Shown here: in pieces, positions 34,294-47,766 of the stretch
Numbering within the stretch: the stretch's first letter is position 1
How the letters are laid out: every line of letters begins with the position of its first letter
Source: Oceanospirillaceae bacterium
GTDB lineage: Bacteria > Pseudomonadota > Gammaproteobacteria > Pseudomonadales > Balneatricaceae
Reading direction: 5' to 3'
DNA length: 64,000 nt
NCBI GenBank assembly: GCA_018647765.1
Contig: JABGSN010000051.1
Location: forward strand, 1-64,000
The notes under the pieces: model-generated
Told to the model about the DNA's origin: nothing
The model's input: only the letters and a program-made list of their open reading frames with translations
Databases searched by the model: none
Translations under genes and position numbers: made by a program

Positions 34294-35241
34294 GTGGATA
34301 AAACAACCGATACTAGCACCTTCCAAGGTCTCATATTTGCCTTGCAACAATACTGGTCTGCGCAAGGCTGTAATATTATGCAGCCGCTCGATATGGAAGT
34401 CGGCGCTGGCACCTTCCATCCCGCAACTTTTTTAAAGGCCATTGGCCCCGAAAGTTGGCGCGCAGCGTATGTACAACCCAGCCGTCGACCTACCGATGGC
34501 CGTTATGGTGAAAACCCAAACCGCCTGCAACACTATTTTCAGTTTCAAGTAGTCATTAAACCTTCTCCGGATAATTTTCAAGAGCTGTACTTAGAGTGTC
34601 TAGACCACCTGGGCATTGATACCCAAGTACACGATGTGCGCTTTGTGGAAGACAACTGGGAGTCGCCAACCCTAGGCGCTTGGGGCTTGGGCTGGGAGAT
34701 CTGGCTCAATGGCATGGAGGTTTCTCAATTCACCTATTTCCAGCAAGCCGGTGGCATAGAGTGTTACCCAGTCATGGGTGAAATCACCATTGGTTTAGAA
34801 CGTATTGCCATGTACTTGCAAAATGTTGATAGCGTTTATGACTTGGTATGGAGCCGAGCAGCCGATGGCACCACCGTGAGCTATGGCGATATCTTCCATC
34901 AACAAGAAGTCGAAATGTCGACCTACAACTTTGAATACGCTGAAGTCGTAACCTTGTTTAGTAACTTTGAACACTATGAGGCCGAATGTGCCCGTATGGT
35001 CGAAGCCAAATTGCCACTGCCTGCTTATGAGTTTGTGCTTAAAGCGTCCCACGTATTTAACTTACTGGATGCTCGACACGCCATATCGGTTACCGAACGG
35101 CAGCGTTATATCCTCAGGGTACGTACCCTTGCCCGCCAAGTTGCCTTGGAGTACTACGCCAAGCGTAAGGCCTTAGGTTTCCCACTGGCGACACCCGCAC
35201 TAAGGGATGAATTATTAAAGGACGAGGAGCAAAGCTCATGA
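34294..35241 (+). CDS. glyQ: Glycyl-tRNA synthetase alpha subunit
   Basis: [41 protein letters not shown]; listed start at 34219 overlaps a TATAAT hexamer at 34215-34220, so the in-frame GTG at 34294 is preferred. Confidence 0.95.
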   Translation: MDKTTDTSTFQGLIFALQQYWSAQGCNIMQPLDMEVGAGTFHPATFLKAIGPESWRAAYVQPSRRPTDGRYGENPNRLQHYFQFQVVIKPSPDNFQELYLECLDHLGIDTQVHDVRFVEDNWESPTLGAWGLGWEIWLNGMEVSQFTYFQQAGGIECYPVMGEITIGLERIAMYLQNVDSVYDLVWSRAADGTTVSYGDIFHQQEVEMSTYNFEYAEVVTLFSNFEHYEAECARMVEAKLPLPAYEFVLKASHVFNLLDARHAISVTERQRYILRVRTLARQVALEYYAKRKALGFPLATPALRDELLKDEEQSS

Positions 35242-37289
35242 GCCATGCCGATTTTTTGTTTGAGCTAGGAACCGAAGAGTTACCACCTAAGTCGTTAACA
35301 GCCTTATCTAACGCGCTCGAATCTAGCATTATTAGCCAACTCAAGGTCCTCGGTTTAAACCATACCGAGGTGATCTCATACGCCACACCTCGCCGCTTGG
35401 CGTTGACCATTAACCAACTGGCTAGCCAACAGGCCGACCGTAGTGAAAGCCGCCGTGGACCGTCAGTAAAGGCCCCAGAAAAAGCGGTTGAAGGCTTTGC
35501 CCGCTCCTGTAAGGTAAGCCTGCAAGAGCTCGCCGTTGTTGACACTGATAAAGGCCAGTATTACGAATTTGAACGTAACATTAAGGGTGCCAAAACCTTA
35601 GACCTGCTTGCCGATGTCATCAACAAAGCGCTCGCAGCTCTACCTGTCGCTAAGCGTATGCGTTGGGGCTCATCGCGGAACGAATTTGTACGTCCGGTAC
35701 AATGGTTTATCTTGAGCCTAGGCAATGAGCTCATCGATACACAGCTGTTTGGGTTAACCAACGGGCACCAGACTCGCGGTCACCGGTTTCACAGTAGCGG
35801 CGAGTTTGCTATTCAGTCTGCTGCCACTTATGCGCAACAGCTACGTACTGAAGGTCATGTTGTTGCCTGCTTCTACGAACGCAAGGCGATGATACGAGAG
35901 CAAATATCTGAGCAAGCTTCTAAACTTAATGCTACCGCCGTCATCGATGAGAAATTGTTGGATGAAGTGACGGGGTTAGTAGAGTGGCCTGTATGTTTGA
36001 CCGGGCGGTTTGATGAAGCCTTCTTGCAAGTCCCTGCCCAGGCACTTATTTCCTCCATGAAGGAGCATCAAAAATACTTTCATTTTGTTGACCAGGACGG
36101 CGCCATTTTACCGCTGTTTTTGACCGTCAGTAATATTGTCAGTAAAGACCCCGCGAAGATCATTGAAGGCAACGAACGAGTCATTAGACCTCGCCTGGCC
36201 GACGCCATGTTCTTTTTTGACACCGATAAAAAGTTCACCCTAGAAAGCCGCAACCAAGCCCTTGGCAAAGTTGTGTTTCAGGCTCAACTGGGAACAGTAT
36301 TAGATAAAACTCAACGTGTCGCTCAATTGGCAGGCCACATTGCAACCTCTATTGGTGCCGATGTTGACTTAGCTCAACGTGCTGCTAGCCTTTGTAAAGC
36401 CGACCTCAATACCGAAATGGTGTTGGAATTCAGCGAGTTGCAAGGCCTCATGGGTCATGTGTATGCCCTCAACGACGGCGAAGATCACACCGTCGCCGCC
36501 GCCCTTGAACAACATTATTGGCCTAAATTTGCCGGCGACCGTTTGCCCCAAACTGACGTCGCTAGTGCGGTGGCTATCGCTGACCGCCTAGACACCTTAG
36601 TCGGCCTGTTTGGTATTGGTCAACCGCCTACAGGCAGTAAAGATCCGTACGCCTTGCGTCGTGCCACAGTCGGCCTGCTGCGTATTATCATCGAAAATGG
36701 CTACGCCTTAGACTTGGCCACCTTGGTTCAAACGGCCTACGCCTTGCATGCTGATTTGTCCACTGATGAGGTAGACGTTGAGCAGCAATTGCTGAGTTTT
36801 GTTTTTGATCGCTTACGCGCCTATTACGATGACCAAAACGTCTCCGTAGATATTTATCTCGCGGTCATGGCCAACAAGTCCAACTCTCCTTTGGACTTTG
36901 ACCACCGCGTACAAGCCGTAAACAGCTTCCTGAAGCTCGAAAGCGCTCAGGCTCTAGCAGCCAACAACAAACGCGTCAGCAACATTTTGGCAAAAAATGG
37001 CCGTGGCTCAGCCCAACTGGACCCTGCATTACTCACTCAACAAGCGGAAATCGACCTGGCGCAACGGCTAACAGCTGTGCAAGCAGCCAATGCACTGGTT
37101 ATTGCACAGGGCAACTATGCGGACGCTCTTGAGCAGCTGGCTCAACTTGCTGAGCCCCTTGAAGCCTTCTTCTCCGACATCATGGTCATGACTGATGATG
37201 AGACCATTAAGAACAACCGTCTTCGGCTCTTGTCTGCATTACAGGTTGAGCTGAGTCGGGTTGCCGATATCAGCCTTCTGGCCCACTAA
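35238..37289 (+). CDS. glyS: Glycyl-tRNA synthetase beta subunit
   Basis: [17 protein letters not shown]..., 683 aa, overlaps the glyQ end. Confidence 0.97.
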   Translation: MSHADFLFELGTEELPPKSLTALSNALESSIISQLKVLGLNHTEVISYATPRRLALTINQLASQQADRSESRRGPSVKAPEKAVEGFARSCKVSLQELAVVDTDKGQYYEFERNIKGAKTLDLLADVINKALAALPVAKRMRWGSSRNEFVRPVQWFILSLGNELIDTQLFGLTNGHQTRGHRFHSSGEFAIQSAATYAQQLRTEGHVVACFYERKAMIREQISEQASKLNATAVIDEKLLDEVTGLVEWPVCLTGRFDEAFLQVPAQALISSMKEHQKYFHFVDQDGAILPLFLTVSNIVSKDPAKIIEGNERVIRPRLADAMFFFDTDKKFTLESRNQALGKVVFQAQLGTVLDKTQRVAQLAGHIATSIGADVDLAQRAASLCKADLNTEMVLEFSELQGLMGHVYALNDGEDHTVAAALEQHYWPKFAGDRLPQTDVASAVAIADRLDTLVGLFGIGQPPTGSKDPYALRRATVGLLRIIIENGYALDLATLVQTAYALHADLSTDEVDVEQQLLSFVFDRLRAYYDDQNVSVDIYLAVMANKSNSPLDFDHRVQAVNSFLKLESAQALAANNKRVSNILAKNGRGSAQLDPALLTQQAEIDLAQRLTAVQAANALVIAQGNYADALEQLAQLAEPLEAFFSDIMVMTDDETIKNNRLRLLSALQVELSRVADISLLAH

Positions 37290-37302
37290 CTAGTTCAGCG
37301 CC

Positions 37303-37340
37303 AATCAGGTCAATGTTTCACGTGAAACATTGACCTGATT
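37303..37340. promoter_or_regulatory. parS site (core 37314-37329) inside a 38-bp perfect palindrome
   Basis: AATCAGGTCAATGTTTCACGTGAAACATTGACCTGATT is exactly self-complementary and contains TGTTTCACGTGAAACA. Confidence 0.93.
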
Positions 37341-37354
37341 AAACGCCAGCCAAT

Positions 37355-37380
37355 AAAAAAGCCTCAATTGAGGCTTTTTT
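37355..37380. terminator. Bidirectional Rho-independent terminator between convergent glyS and gyrB
   Basis: AAAAAAGCCTCAATTGAGGCTTTTTT, 26-bp perfect palindrome. Confidence 0.92.
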
Positions 37381-37396
37381 ATTCAGCATTTATGAC

Positions 37397-39814
<2,418 letters not shown>

Positions 39815-39857
39815 TTACTCCGAAATCATTTTCTTAAAATGGGTCCCAAACCAGTTT

Positions 39858-40946
39858 TTAGCTTGGTGACACCTGTCCGTGTTTCACGTGAAACATGTTA
39901 ACTTGTATACCTTTTGGCCAACAATCCGTTAGCTCATTGGGGCCAACGCTGGTGACAAACACCTGCGTGTTCAACTTGGCCAACTGCCTACATATCTCTC
40001 GTCGGTGGGCCCAGTCTAATTCCGCCGCTAAGTCGTCTACCAAGAACACACAGTTGCGCCCCTGGACTTCGCTAAGCAACTTACCCTGAGCCAACCTTAA
40101 CGCAACTACTACCAACTTTTGGTGGCCGCGAGATAGACGCTCTGCGGCATTGACTCCGCTGAGCGTGAGTTTGACATCTGCCCGCTGAGGCCCGCGTTGC
40201 GTATAACCCAAGTGCAGATCCCGCTCTAGAGTCTCATCTAGAATTTCCGCATAGGGTCGATTTGCGGTCCAACCACAGTAGTAACCCAACTTCAGATCTG
40301 GCAAGTCTACCAAACCAGCAAGGAGCTCAAAGAACATTGGCTCAAGCAGCTTTAAATACGCCTCTCTGAGGCAATTTATCTGTTCCGCGACCTGCACCAA
40401 GCCAGGATCAAAACTAGCCCTCACAGAGGCGCTCATTGTACCACATTTCAAGGCACTGTTACGTTGTTTTAACAGCCTCTGAGCCTGCTTCCAGAGCCCA
40501 AAAAACGCAGCATTGTGGTGATATACACCCCAGTCTAAATACTGCCGCCGAAGGCTTGGACCACCCTCAATTAAGCTGGCACTAGAGGGGTCAATTAACT
40601 GCACCGGCAGCAAGCTTGCAAGTTCGGCAGTAGAGGTGAGGCTTTCACCATTGAGACGTATTGAATGATCACCATCGAGACGCCGATTCATCCCTAAAGC
40701 GACGGGCACCCCCTGTTGATTTTGCAGTTTTGCAAACAACAGGCAATCAGTTTTATTTTGAGTAATCAAAGAAGCCAACTTAAGGCTGCGAAAAGAGCGC
40801 CCGAGGCTGAGCATGTGAATCGCTTCCAACACGCTAGTCTTACCACTCGCGTTAGCGCCATATAGCAAATTGATACCAGAACCGAAATTGACATCAACAT
40901 GATCAAGGTTTCGCAACCGTTGGATGCTTAGTTGCTGAACAGACAT
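39858..40946 (-). CDS. recF: DNA replication/repair protein RecF
   Basis: LLYGANASGKTSVLEAIHMLSLGRSFR; RecF order with dnaN and gyrB. Confidence 0.96.
   Translation of the reverse strand: MSVQQLSIQRLRNLDHVDVNFGSGINLLYGANASGKTSVLEAIHMLSLGRSFRSLKLASLITQNKTDCLLFAKLQNQQGVPVALGMNRRLDGDHSIRLNGESLTSTAELASLLPVQLIDPSSASLIEGGPSLRRQYLDWGVYHHNAAFFGLWKQAQRLLKQRNSALKCGTMSASVRASFDPGLVQVAEQINCLREAYLKLLEPMFFELLAGLVDLPDLKLGYYCGWTANRPYAEILDETLERDLHLGYTQRGPQRADVKLTLSGVNAAERLSRGHQKLVVVALRLAQGKLLSEVQGRNCVFLVDDLAAELDWAHRREICRQLAKLNTQVFVTSVGPNELTDCWPKGIQVNMFHVKHGQVSPS
39880..39895. promoter_or_regulatory. parS site inside the recF 3' coding end
   Basis: TGTTTCACGTGAAACA; encodes MFHVKH in RecF. Confidence 0.95.
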
Positions 40947-40959
40947 AATCCCACCAGCC

Positions 40960-40968
40960 TGTGGATAA
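40960..40968 (-). promoter_or_regulatory. DnaA box (TTATCCACA) in the recF-dnaN intergenic region
   Basis: TGTGGATAA on the plus strand, exact consensus. Confidence 0.6.
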
Positions 40969-41044
40969 CATTAAACACAAGCTGTGCACAACTCATTACA
41001 ATATGCCTAGTCGGAAGCCCATTAACCACCCAAAACAATCCAGT

Positions 41045-42148
41045 TTATAGGCGCATCGGCATGATGACATATTGGGCTGCACCGTTGCCACCATCGGCTA
41101 ACAATGCACTCGAATTGGAGTCACTGAGGGTCATTTTAACTTGATCGCTGTGAAGTACGTTGAGCACATCCAACACGTAACCTACATTAAAGCCGATTTC
41201 AATTTGAGCGCCCTGATAATCAACCATCAAACTCTCTTCAGCCTCTTCTTGCTCTGGGTTGTTAGCCACAACTTGCAAGTTAGTATCGCTCACTGTCATG
41301 CGTACACCACGGTACTTTTCGTTAGAAAGGATAGCCGCACGGCTCAAAACACCACGCATTGCCAATCGATCAACTAACACAATCTTGTCGCCATTGCGCG
41401 GCAATACGCGCTCATAATCCGGAAACTTCCCATCAACAAGTTTAGAAGTAAAGATGAACTCATTGGTAAAGGCGCGAATATGGCTGGCCCCAATGACCAG
41501 CCTCACTGTACCATCTTCTTCGGTCATCAAGCGCGCCAATTCCAACACACCCTTACGTGGCACGATAAGTTGCTGAGCGGCCTGATCGGGCAAACCTACA
41601 GGCATGCAACTGGTGGCCAGGCGGTGACCGTCGGTGGCCACAGTGCGTAACTGAGCGTCTTTTATTTCAAATAACATGCCATTAAGGTAGTAACGAACAT
41701 CCTGCTGCGCCATAGCAAAACCAGTCTGGTCAACCAGCTGTTTGAGGGCCATTTGCGGCACCTCAAACTCAAATGATTCGGGGCTATCTTCAACATTAGG
41801 AAAGTCGGCGGCAGGCAATGTGGATAACTTAAATCGACTGCGCGCCGAGCGCACCAAAACATGCTCGTCTGTTTGTGCGACCTCGATCATGGCATGGTCA
41901 GGCAAGGACTTGCAGATATCCATTAACTTACGGGCAGGAATGGTGACACTACCGTCTTCACCAGCCTGATCCAGACTCACCCGGCCCACAAGTTCCACTT
42001 CTAAGTCGGTACCTGTGAGTGTCAACTGGTCACCTTCAACCACGACCAATATATTGGCAAGTACGGGCAAGGTCTGACGCCGCTCAACAACACCCGCTAC
42101 AAGAACGAGGGGTTTTAGAAAGGCTTCTCGGCTAATGGTAAATTTCAT
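41045..42148 (-). CDS. dnaN: DNA polymerase III beta sliding clamp
   Basis: MKFTISREAFLKPLVLVAGVVERRQTLPVLANILV; C-terminal VIMPMRL. Confidence 0.98.
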   Translation of the reverse strand: MKFTISREAFLKPLVLVAGVVERRQTLPVLANILVVVEGDQLTLTGTDLEVELVGRVSLDQAGEDGSVTIPARKLMDICKSLPDHAMIEVAQTDEHVLVRSARSRFKLSTLPAADFPNVEDSPESFEFEVPQMALKQLVDQTGFAMAQQDVRYYLNGMLFEIKDAQLRTVATDGHRLATSCMPVGLPDQAAQQLIVPRKGVLELARLMTEEDGTVRLVIGASHIRAFTNEFIFTSKLVDGKFPDYERVLPRNGDKIVLVDRLAMRGVLSRAAILSNEKYRGVRMTVSDTNLQVVANNPEQEEAEESLMVDYQGAQIEIGFNVGYVLDVLNVLHSDQVKMTLSDSNSSALLADGGNGAAQYVIMPMRL

Positions 42149-42192
42149 ACTTCAATCCTGTTAAGGCCTAGGTTCGGCAAACGGTCTACTAA

Positions 42193-43632
42193 CTAAACGG
42201 TAAGTGAGCGATATAAGTTATCATAATCGTCGTGAATGTCACGGTCGGTTTCACGTAATTCTTTAATTTTTCGGCATGCATGCAACACCGTGGTATGATC
42301 ACGTCCGCCAAAAGCGTCGCCAATCTCCGGCAAACTGTGATTAGTCAGTTCTTTTGCTAACGCCATCGCCACTTGTCTAGGCCTTGCCACAGAACGCGAT
42401 CGACGTTTTGATAAAATATCAGCAATTTTAATCTTATAATAGTTTGCCACGGTTTTTTGAATATTATCAATACTCACCTGCCGGTCCTGCAGGGCCAATA
42501 AATCGCGCAACGATTCTTGTATAAAGGGTGTAGAAATGGCTTCACCGGTAAAATGAGAGTTGGCCACCACGCGCTTGAGGGCGCCTTCTAGCTCCCGCAC
42601 ATTTGAACGAATCTTTTTGGCTAAAAAGAAGGCCGCATCTTCTGGTAGGGAAATACCCCCTTCGGCGGCTTTCTTCATCAATATAGCAACTCGCGTCTCT
42701 AGTTCAGGCGGTTCAACCGCTACCGTTAAACCCCAACCAAAGCGCGACTTCAAACGGTCTTCTAGACCCGCAATCTCTTTAGGATAACGGTCACACGTAA
42801 GGATCATTTGCTGGCCGCTTTCGAGCAAGGCATTAAAGGTGTGGAAAAACTCTTCTTGCGAGCGCTCTTTGCCAGCAAAAAATTGTATGTCATCAATCAA
42901 CAAGGCGTCGACTGAGCGGTAAAAACGTTTAAAATCGTTAATCGCGTTCAGCTGCAAGGCTTTGACCATGTCAGCAACGAACCGCTCAGAGTGGAGGTAG
43001 ACCACTTTGGCATTGGGGTTACGCTCCAATAACGCAGCGCCCACCGCATGCATTAAGTGGGTCTTACCTAAACCAACACCACCATATAGAAATAAGGGGT
43101 TATAAGAACTCCCAGGGTTCTCTGCCACTTGCCTAGCCGCCGCCAACGCCAATTGGTTAGACTTGCCCTGTACGAAGCTAGAAAAGGTAAAAGCACGGTT
43201 AAGGTAACTCTGGTGCCTTACAGAGCCCTCTACTTGAACCACCCGCTCAGCAACAGGCTCCAGGTTGAACGGCGTCTGGATTATGCTAGATGACTGCGGC
43301 GTTGCGGCACTTAGGGGTGGCTGCCGATTTTTACCAGAACTAGAAGACGGTGTGGGGTGAGTGATAATGGTAGCACTGGGCACGCCTTTTGGTGACGCCA
43401 CCAGTAGTTCCACATCAAGGGTATCATCAGTCGCGTAATCGGCGACCAATTGGCGAATTCTAGAAAAATACTTATCTTTAACCCAATCTTGCACAAACCG
43501 GTTAGGTGCCAATAATTGAATCACCCGATCGGCCTCATTAACCTTTAAAGGGCGAATCCAGGTATTGTATTGCTGGCTTGGCAGCTCGTCTTGAAGACAC
43601 GCCAAACATTGTTGCCAAACCGCTTGCGACAT
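42193..43632 (-). CDS. dnaA: Chromosomal replication initiator DnaA
   Basis: [21 protein letters not shown]...; C-terminal [15 protein letters not shown]. Confidence 0.98.
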   Translation of the reverse strand: MSQAVWQQCLACLQDELPSQQYNTWIRPLKVNEADRVIQLLAPNRFVQDWVKDKYFSRIRQLVADYATDDTLDVELLVASPKGVPSATIITHPTPSSSSGKNRQPPLSAATPQSSSIIQTPFNLEPVAERVVQVEGSVRHQSYLNRAFTFSSFVQGKSNQLALAAARQVAENPGSSYNPLFLYGGVGLGKTHLMHAVGAALLERNPNAKVVYLHSERFVADMVKALQLNAINDFKRFYRSVDALLIDDIQFFAGKERSQEEFFHTFNALLESGQQMILTCDRYPKEIAGLEDRLKSRFGWGLTVAVEPPELETRVAILMKKAAEGGISLPEDAAFFLAKKIRSNVRELEGALKRVVANSHFTGEAISTPFIQESLRDLLALQDRQVSIDNIQKTVANYYKIKIADILSKRRSRSVARPRQVAMALAKELTNHSLPEIGDAFGGRDHTTVLHACRKIKELRETDRDIHDDYDNLYRSLTV

Positions 43633-43746
43633 AAATTTAATAACGCCTTCTTAAATAGGACCCGAACAATCACTTAGAGTATGCACAATCGCCTGTGCCA
43701 AGGAAATGGCTTATAATAGCGACTAAAGAGGCCTATTTTATCACCA

Positions 43747-43766
43747 AGTGGATAAAGTTATCCACA
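43747..43766. promoter_or_regulatory. Facing DnaA-box pair between dnaA and rpmH
   Basis: AGTGGATAA (43747-43755) and TTATCCACA (43758-43766). Confidence 0.7.
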
Positions 43767-43914
43767 GGCGAAGGGTGATTTAGTCAACAAGCACACTAAA
43801 TTTATAATTAACTCAGAAACAGGCTTGCCTTAGGCAGCACTATCTCATATACTTGCGCGCCTAGATTTTCAACGCCAAACTTTTGGCCTATACAACTATT
43901 TTGCGAGACCGATC

Positions 43915-44049
43915 ATGAAAAGAACGTTTCAACCTAGCGTCCTAAAGCGCAAGCGCACTCACGGTTTCCGTGCACGCATGTCAACTGTAGGCGGCCGTGC
44001 CGTAATCAACGCACGTCGTGCCAAAGGCCGTAAGAGCCTAAGCGCTTAA
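43915..44049 (+). CDS. rpmH: 50S ribosomal protein L34
   Basis: ATGAAAAGAACGTTTCAACCTAGC -> [44 protein letters not shown]; absent from the supplied ORF list (44 aa). Confidence 0.98.
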   Translation: MKRTFQPSVLKRKRTHGFRARMSTVGGRAVINARRAKGRKSLSA

Positions 44050-44071
44050 ACGACTGTTGCACGCTTAGCGT

Positions 44072-44449
44072 ATGACTGAATTCGACTTTTCCCGGCAGCG
44101 GCGCCTGTTGAATGCTGGGGATTATCGAAGGGTATTTGATCAAGCTGATTTCAAAGTTTCGGATCAGCATCTACTGATCTTGGCCCGCCCAAGTATACAA
44201 GGCCACTCCCGTCTGGGGCTGGTGATTGCTAAAAAAGGCATAAAACTAGCTGTTCACCGCAACCGTGTTAAGCGGGTTATACGTGATAGTTTTAGAACCC
44301 TTTGTACGCAAGACAACGAATTCTCCCCGCCTTTGGATCTGGTGATTTTATCACGCAAGGGTTTGGGCGAACTTGATAATGCCACACTGCATCGATTAAT
44401 TACCAAGCAATGGGCAAGATTACATAAAAAAACCGCTCAATCCAGCTAG
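44072..44449 (+). CDS. rnpA: Ribonuclease P protein component
   Basis: FSRQRRLLNAGDYRRVFDQADFKVS...RNRVKRVIRDSFR. Confidence 0.95.
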   Translation: MTEFDFSRQRRLLNAGDYRRVFDQADFKVSDQHLLILARPSIQGHSRLGLVIAKKGIKLAVHRNRVKRVIRDSFRTLCTQDNEFSPPLDLVILSRKGLGELDNATLHRLITKQWARLHKKTAQSS

Positions 44450-44543
44450 ATTTAGGCATCCACCCATGCCAGCCCATTGCCAACGCGCGCACAGGCTCTA
44501 TAATCACTGTTGGATTTTTACCAACTAACGATGATTTGCTTCT

Positions 44544-46208
44544 ATGGATTTTCAACGCATTATTCTGATTGCCGGTATCGCCATCATTTCTTACCTGATG
44601 GTGCTGCAATGGAACCAAGACTACGGCACCAGCGCCGTCGCACCCCAACAGGTTACTAGTGTTTCTGCCTACGATACCGACATAGTCACCACCGACTTTG
44701 CCGTAGCCGCAGACGTGGCAACCAACAATGCCGGCATTACGGTCACCAGCGCAGCCAACGCCAGCGCCGGTGTATTGGTGGAAGTGAACACGGATACCTT
44801 GCAAGTGGTGATCGACACCCAAGGTGGTGACATCATTCAGGCGTCTTTAAGCAACTACTTGGCTGAAATGGACCACCCTGATGTACCATTTACCTTGCTG
44901 GAACAAAACCAAACCCGCACCTACGTCGCCCAAAGTGGACTCATAGGCGCTAACGGTACGGACCTTAAGGCACGCCCCATTTTTAAGGCTCAACAAACAG
45001 CCTACACCATGTTAGATGGCCAACAATCACTGGAAGTCGTACTCAGCCTTACGGATGACACTGGCGCGGTGATTAATAAGATCTACACCTTTAATCGGGG
45101 TAGCCATCTAGTTAACCTAACTTATGCTGTAGACAACCGCAGCAACCAGCCTTGGTCTGCCAACCTATTTGGCCAAATCAAACGCGACCGTTCTGCAGAC
45201 CCAAGTGCGACCGGCGGCATGGGCATGTCGGCCTACTTAGGACCAGCCTTTTCCTTTCCAGACGACAAATACTTGCGTTACGATTTTGACGACATGGATG
45301 ACGCTAATTTCAAGCGTAGTGGCCCTGGTGGTTGGGTTGGCATGTTGCAACACTACTTTGTAAGTGCATGGGTACCTAACCCAGAACAACAGCACAACTA
45401 CAGCACTCGCGTTAGCAAAGGCAACTACATTGCTGGTTTTGTGAGCCCCGCATTAGAACTACAAGCAGGCCAATCAGGCGCTACTTCAGCCGAATTTTAC
45501 GCCGGCCCGAAGATTCAAGCCGACCTAGAGGCGATTTCCAAAAACCTTGACCTTGTGGTGGACTACGGATGGTTATGGTGGATCTCCCAGCCATTGTTCT
45601 GGTTGCTTAACACGATGTTTGGTTTTGTGGGTAATTGGGGTGTAGCCATCCTCCTAGTGACCTTATGTGTAAAGGCGTTTTTCTTTTACCCATCGGCTAT
45701 TTCTTACCGTTCTATGGCCAAGATGCGTGCTCTAGCACCAGAAATTGCCAAGCTTAAAGAGCAATACGGTGATGACCGCGCCAAAATGTCCAAAGGCATG
45801 ATGGAGCTGTACAAGCGTGAGAAAGCGAATCCACTCAGTGGTTGTTTCCCGATCATCATCCAAATGCCTGTATTTATCGGCCTCTATTGGATGCTAATGG
45901 AAACCGTTGAGCTGCGCCATGCACCTTTCTTCTTGTGGATTCAGGATCTGTCGGTACAAGACCCTTACTTCATTTTGCCAGTGATCATGGGCGCCACCAT
46001 GTTTATTCAGCAAATGCTTAACCCAGCACCCACTGATCCAATGCAAGCCAAGATCATGAAGATGTTACCGTTGGTGTTTACGGTGTTCTTCCTTTGGTTC
46101 CCTGCAGGCCTGGTACTTTATTGGGTATGTAACAACATCTTGTCGATTACACAGCAATATGTGATTACCAAACGCATCGAAAAGTCTATGGCTGCACGTA
46201 AGCACTAA
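44544..46208 (+). CDS. yidC: Membrane protein insertase YidC
   Basis: MDFQRIILIAGIAIISYLMVLQWNQDYG...; C-terminal five-TM Oxa1 domain. Confidence 0.97.
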   Translation: MDFQRIILIAGIAIISYLMVLQWNQDYGTSAVAPQQVTSVSAYDTDIVTTDFAVAADVATNNAGITVTSAANASAGVLVEVNTDTLQVVIDTQGGDIIQASLSNYLAEMDHPDVPFTLLEQNQTRTYVAQSGLIGANGTDLKARPIFKAQQTAYTMLDGQQSLEVVLSLTDDTGAVINKIYTFNRGSHLVNLTYAVDNRSNQPWSANLFGQIKRDRSADPSATGGMGMSAYLGPAFSFPDDKYLRYDFDDMDDANFKRSGPGGWVGMLQHYFVSAWVPNPEQQHNYSTRVSKGNYIAGFVSPALELQAGQSGATSAEFYAGPKIQADLEAISKNLDLVVDYGWLWWISQPLFWLLNTMFGFVGNWGVAILLVTLCVKAFFFYPSAISYRSMAKMRALAPEIAKLKEQYGDDRAKMSKGMMELYKREKANPLSGCFPIIIQMPVFIGLYWMLMETVELRHAPFFLWIQDLSVQDPYFILPVIMGATMFIQQMLNPAPTDPMQAKIMKMLPLVFTVFFLWFPAGLVLYWVCNNILSITQQYVITKRIEKSMAARKH

Positions 46209-46231
46209 ACAGCAGCCCATAAACATGATAC

Positions 46232-46256
46232 AAAGGCCTCTTAATGAGGCCTTTTT
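46232..46256 (+). terminator. Rho-independent terminator of yidC
   Basis: AAAGGCCTC-TTAAT-GAGGCCTTTTTT. Confidence 0.9.
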
Positions 46257-46287
46257 TATAAGTATACGACGGAGCCCAAGGTTTCGG

Positions 46288-46384
46288 AGTATGGCCTAGA
46301 GTTACAGACCGTCACTGGCCAAGGATGGCCAGTGCTAGCCTACATGGAGGTATTCACGGCGTGTCTGAAACTCTAGGCCATACT
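46288..46384. repeat. Nested inverted-repeat element between yidC and mnmE
   Basis: 22-nt arms 46288-46309 and 46363-46384 complementary at 21/22 positions; inner hairpin CACTGGCCA-AGGA-TGGCCAGTG at 46313-46334. Confidence 0.85.
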
Positions 46385-46401
46385 GCGGAGCCCTACCAGA
46401 C

Positions 46402-47760
46402 ATGCAATCAGACCAAGATACTATTTGTGCTCAAACTACACCCCCGGGCCGCGGCGGCGTCGGCATAATCCGCCTGTCTGGGCCTAAGGCGCTGGACTAC
46501 GGCAAACAACTCAGCCACAACAAAGGCCAGCTGCGCCATGCCCACTATGGCCCCTTTTTAGATCACCAAGGTGAACAAATAGACGCTGGCATTAGCCTCT
46601 TCTTTAAAGGGCCCGACTCGTTTACCGGCGAAGACGTATTTGAATTTCAAGGCCATGGCGGGCAGGTCGTAATGGACTTATTACAGCGAGAATTAACACT
46701 CTTGGGCGCTCGAATTGCTCGGCCCGGCGAGTTTTCTGAACGCGCCTTTTTAAACGACAAATTAGACTTAGCCCAAGCCGAGTCCATTGCCGACCTGATT
46801 GATGCCAGCTCCGAGCAAGCCGCTCGTAACGCCTTACGTTCATTACAGGGGGTATTTTCTACCCATATCAATGCCCTGGTAGAGAGCCTCATTTACCTGC
46901 GCCTCTATGTTGAAGCGGCCATAGATTTTCCCGAAGAAGAGATCGACTTTTTGGCCGACGGCAAGGTCACTTCCTTGCTAGAGCACGTGAGGCAAGATCT
47001 AGATCAACTACTGGCCCAAGCCCAGCAAGGTAGTTTGTTGCAAGAAGGCATGCAAGTAGTGATCGCTGGTGCCCCCAACGCCGGCAAATCAAGCTTACTC
47101 AATGCCCTGGCCGGCCAAGACCGCGCCATCGTCACCGATATCGCTGGCACCACCAGGGATTTGCTTAAAGAAGCCATTCATATTGATGGCTTGCCCTTAC
47201 ATATTGTCGACACGGCAGGCCTAAGAGAAAGCCCAGACACAGTGGAAAAAATTGGTATAGAAAGGGCCCTTAAGGCCATAGCCGACGCCGATCAAGTATT
47301 GTTATTGCAGGATGCACAAGACCCCGCCTCGCCAGCCGAACATTGGTTTAAGTTGATGGGCGAAGGTCACATGCCACAACAGGTTACCTTAGTACGTAAT
47401 AAGATTGACCTTGCCAACACGCCACCCCAACTCACCCAAGTCGAAAGCGTCGACTGTATCTATGTCAGTGCTAAACACCGCCTTGGTCTCGATTTATTAC
47501 GCCAGCAATTAAAACAGGCTGTCGGTTACCAAGCCACTTTAGAGGGCGGGTTTAGTGCCCGCCGCCGCCACTTAGACGCCTTAAAGCGCTGCCAGAAATT
47601 ACTCAACGACGGCGCTACACAACTGGCGTACAGTCAGGCGGGCGAACTGTTAGCAGAAGACTTACGCTTAGCCCAAGAATGCCTCAACGAAATCACCGGC
47701 ACCTTTACCAGTGATGACTTATTAGGCCGCATTTTTGGTTCCTTTTGTATTGGAAAATAA
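46402..47760 (+). CDS. mnmE: tRNA modification GTPase MnmE (TrmE)
   Basis: [23 protein letters not shown]...[16 protein letters not shown]...C-terminal FCIGK. Confidence 0.97.
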   Translation: MQSDQDTICAQTTPPGRGGVGIIRLSGPKALDYGKQLSHNKGQLRHAHYGPFLDHQGEQIDAGISLFFKGPDSFTGEDVFEFQGHGGQVVMDLLQRELTLLGARIARPGEFSERAFLNDKLDLAQAESIADLIDASSEQAARNALRSLQGVFSTHINALVESLIYLRLYVEAAIDFPEEEIDFLADGKVTSLLEHVRQDLDQLLAQAQQGSLLQEGMQVVIAGAPNAGKSSLLNALAGQDRAIVTDIAGTTRDLLKEAIHIDGLPLHIVDTAGLRESPDTVEKIGIERALKAIADADQVLLLQDAQDPASPAEHWFKLMGEGHMPQQVTLVRNKIDLANTPPQLTQVESVDCIYVSAKHRLGLDLLRQQLKQAVGYQATLEGGFSARRRHLDALKRCQKLLNDGATQLAYSQAGELLAEDLRLAQECLNEITGTFTSDDLLGRIFGSFCIGK

Positions 47761-47766
47761 ACCACC

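Noticed and set aside
44400-44822. 140-aa minus-strand ORF overlapping rnpA and yidC
   Set aside because: Antisense to two certain genes, and not YidD-like (wrong strand and sequence).
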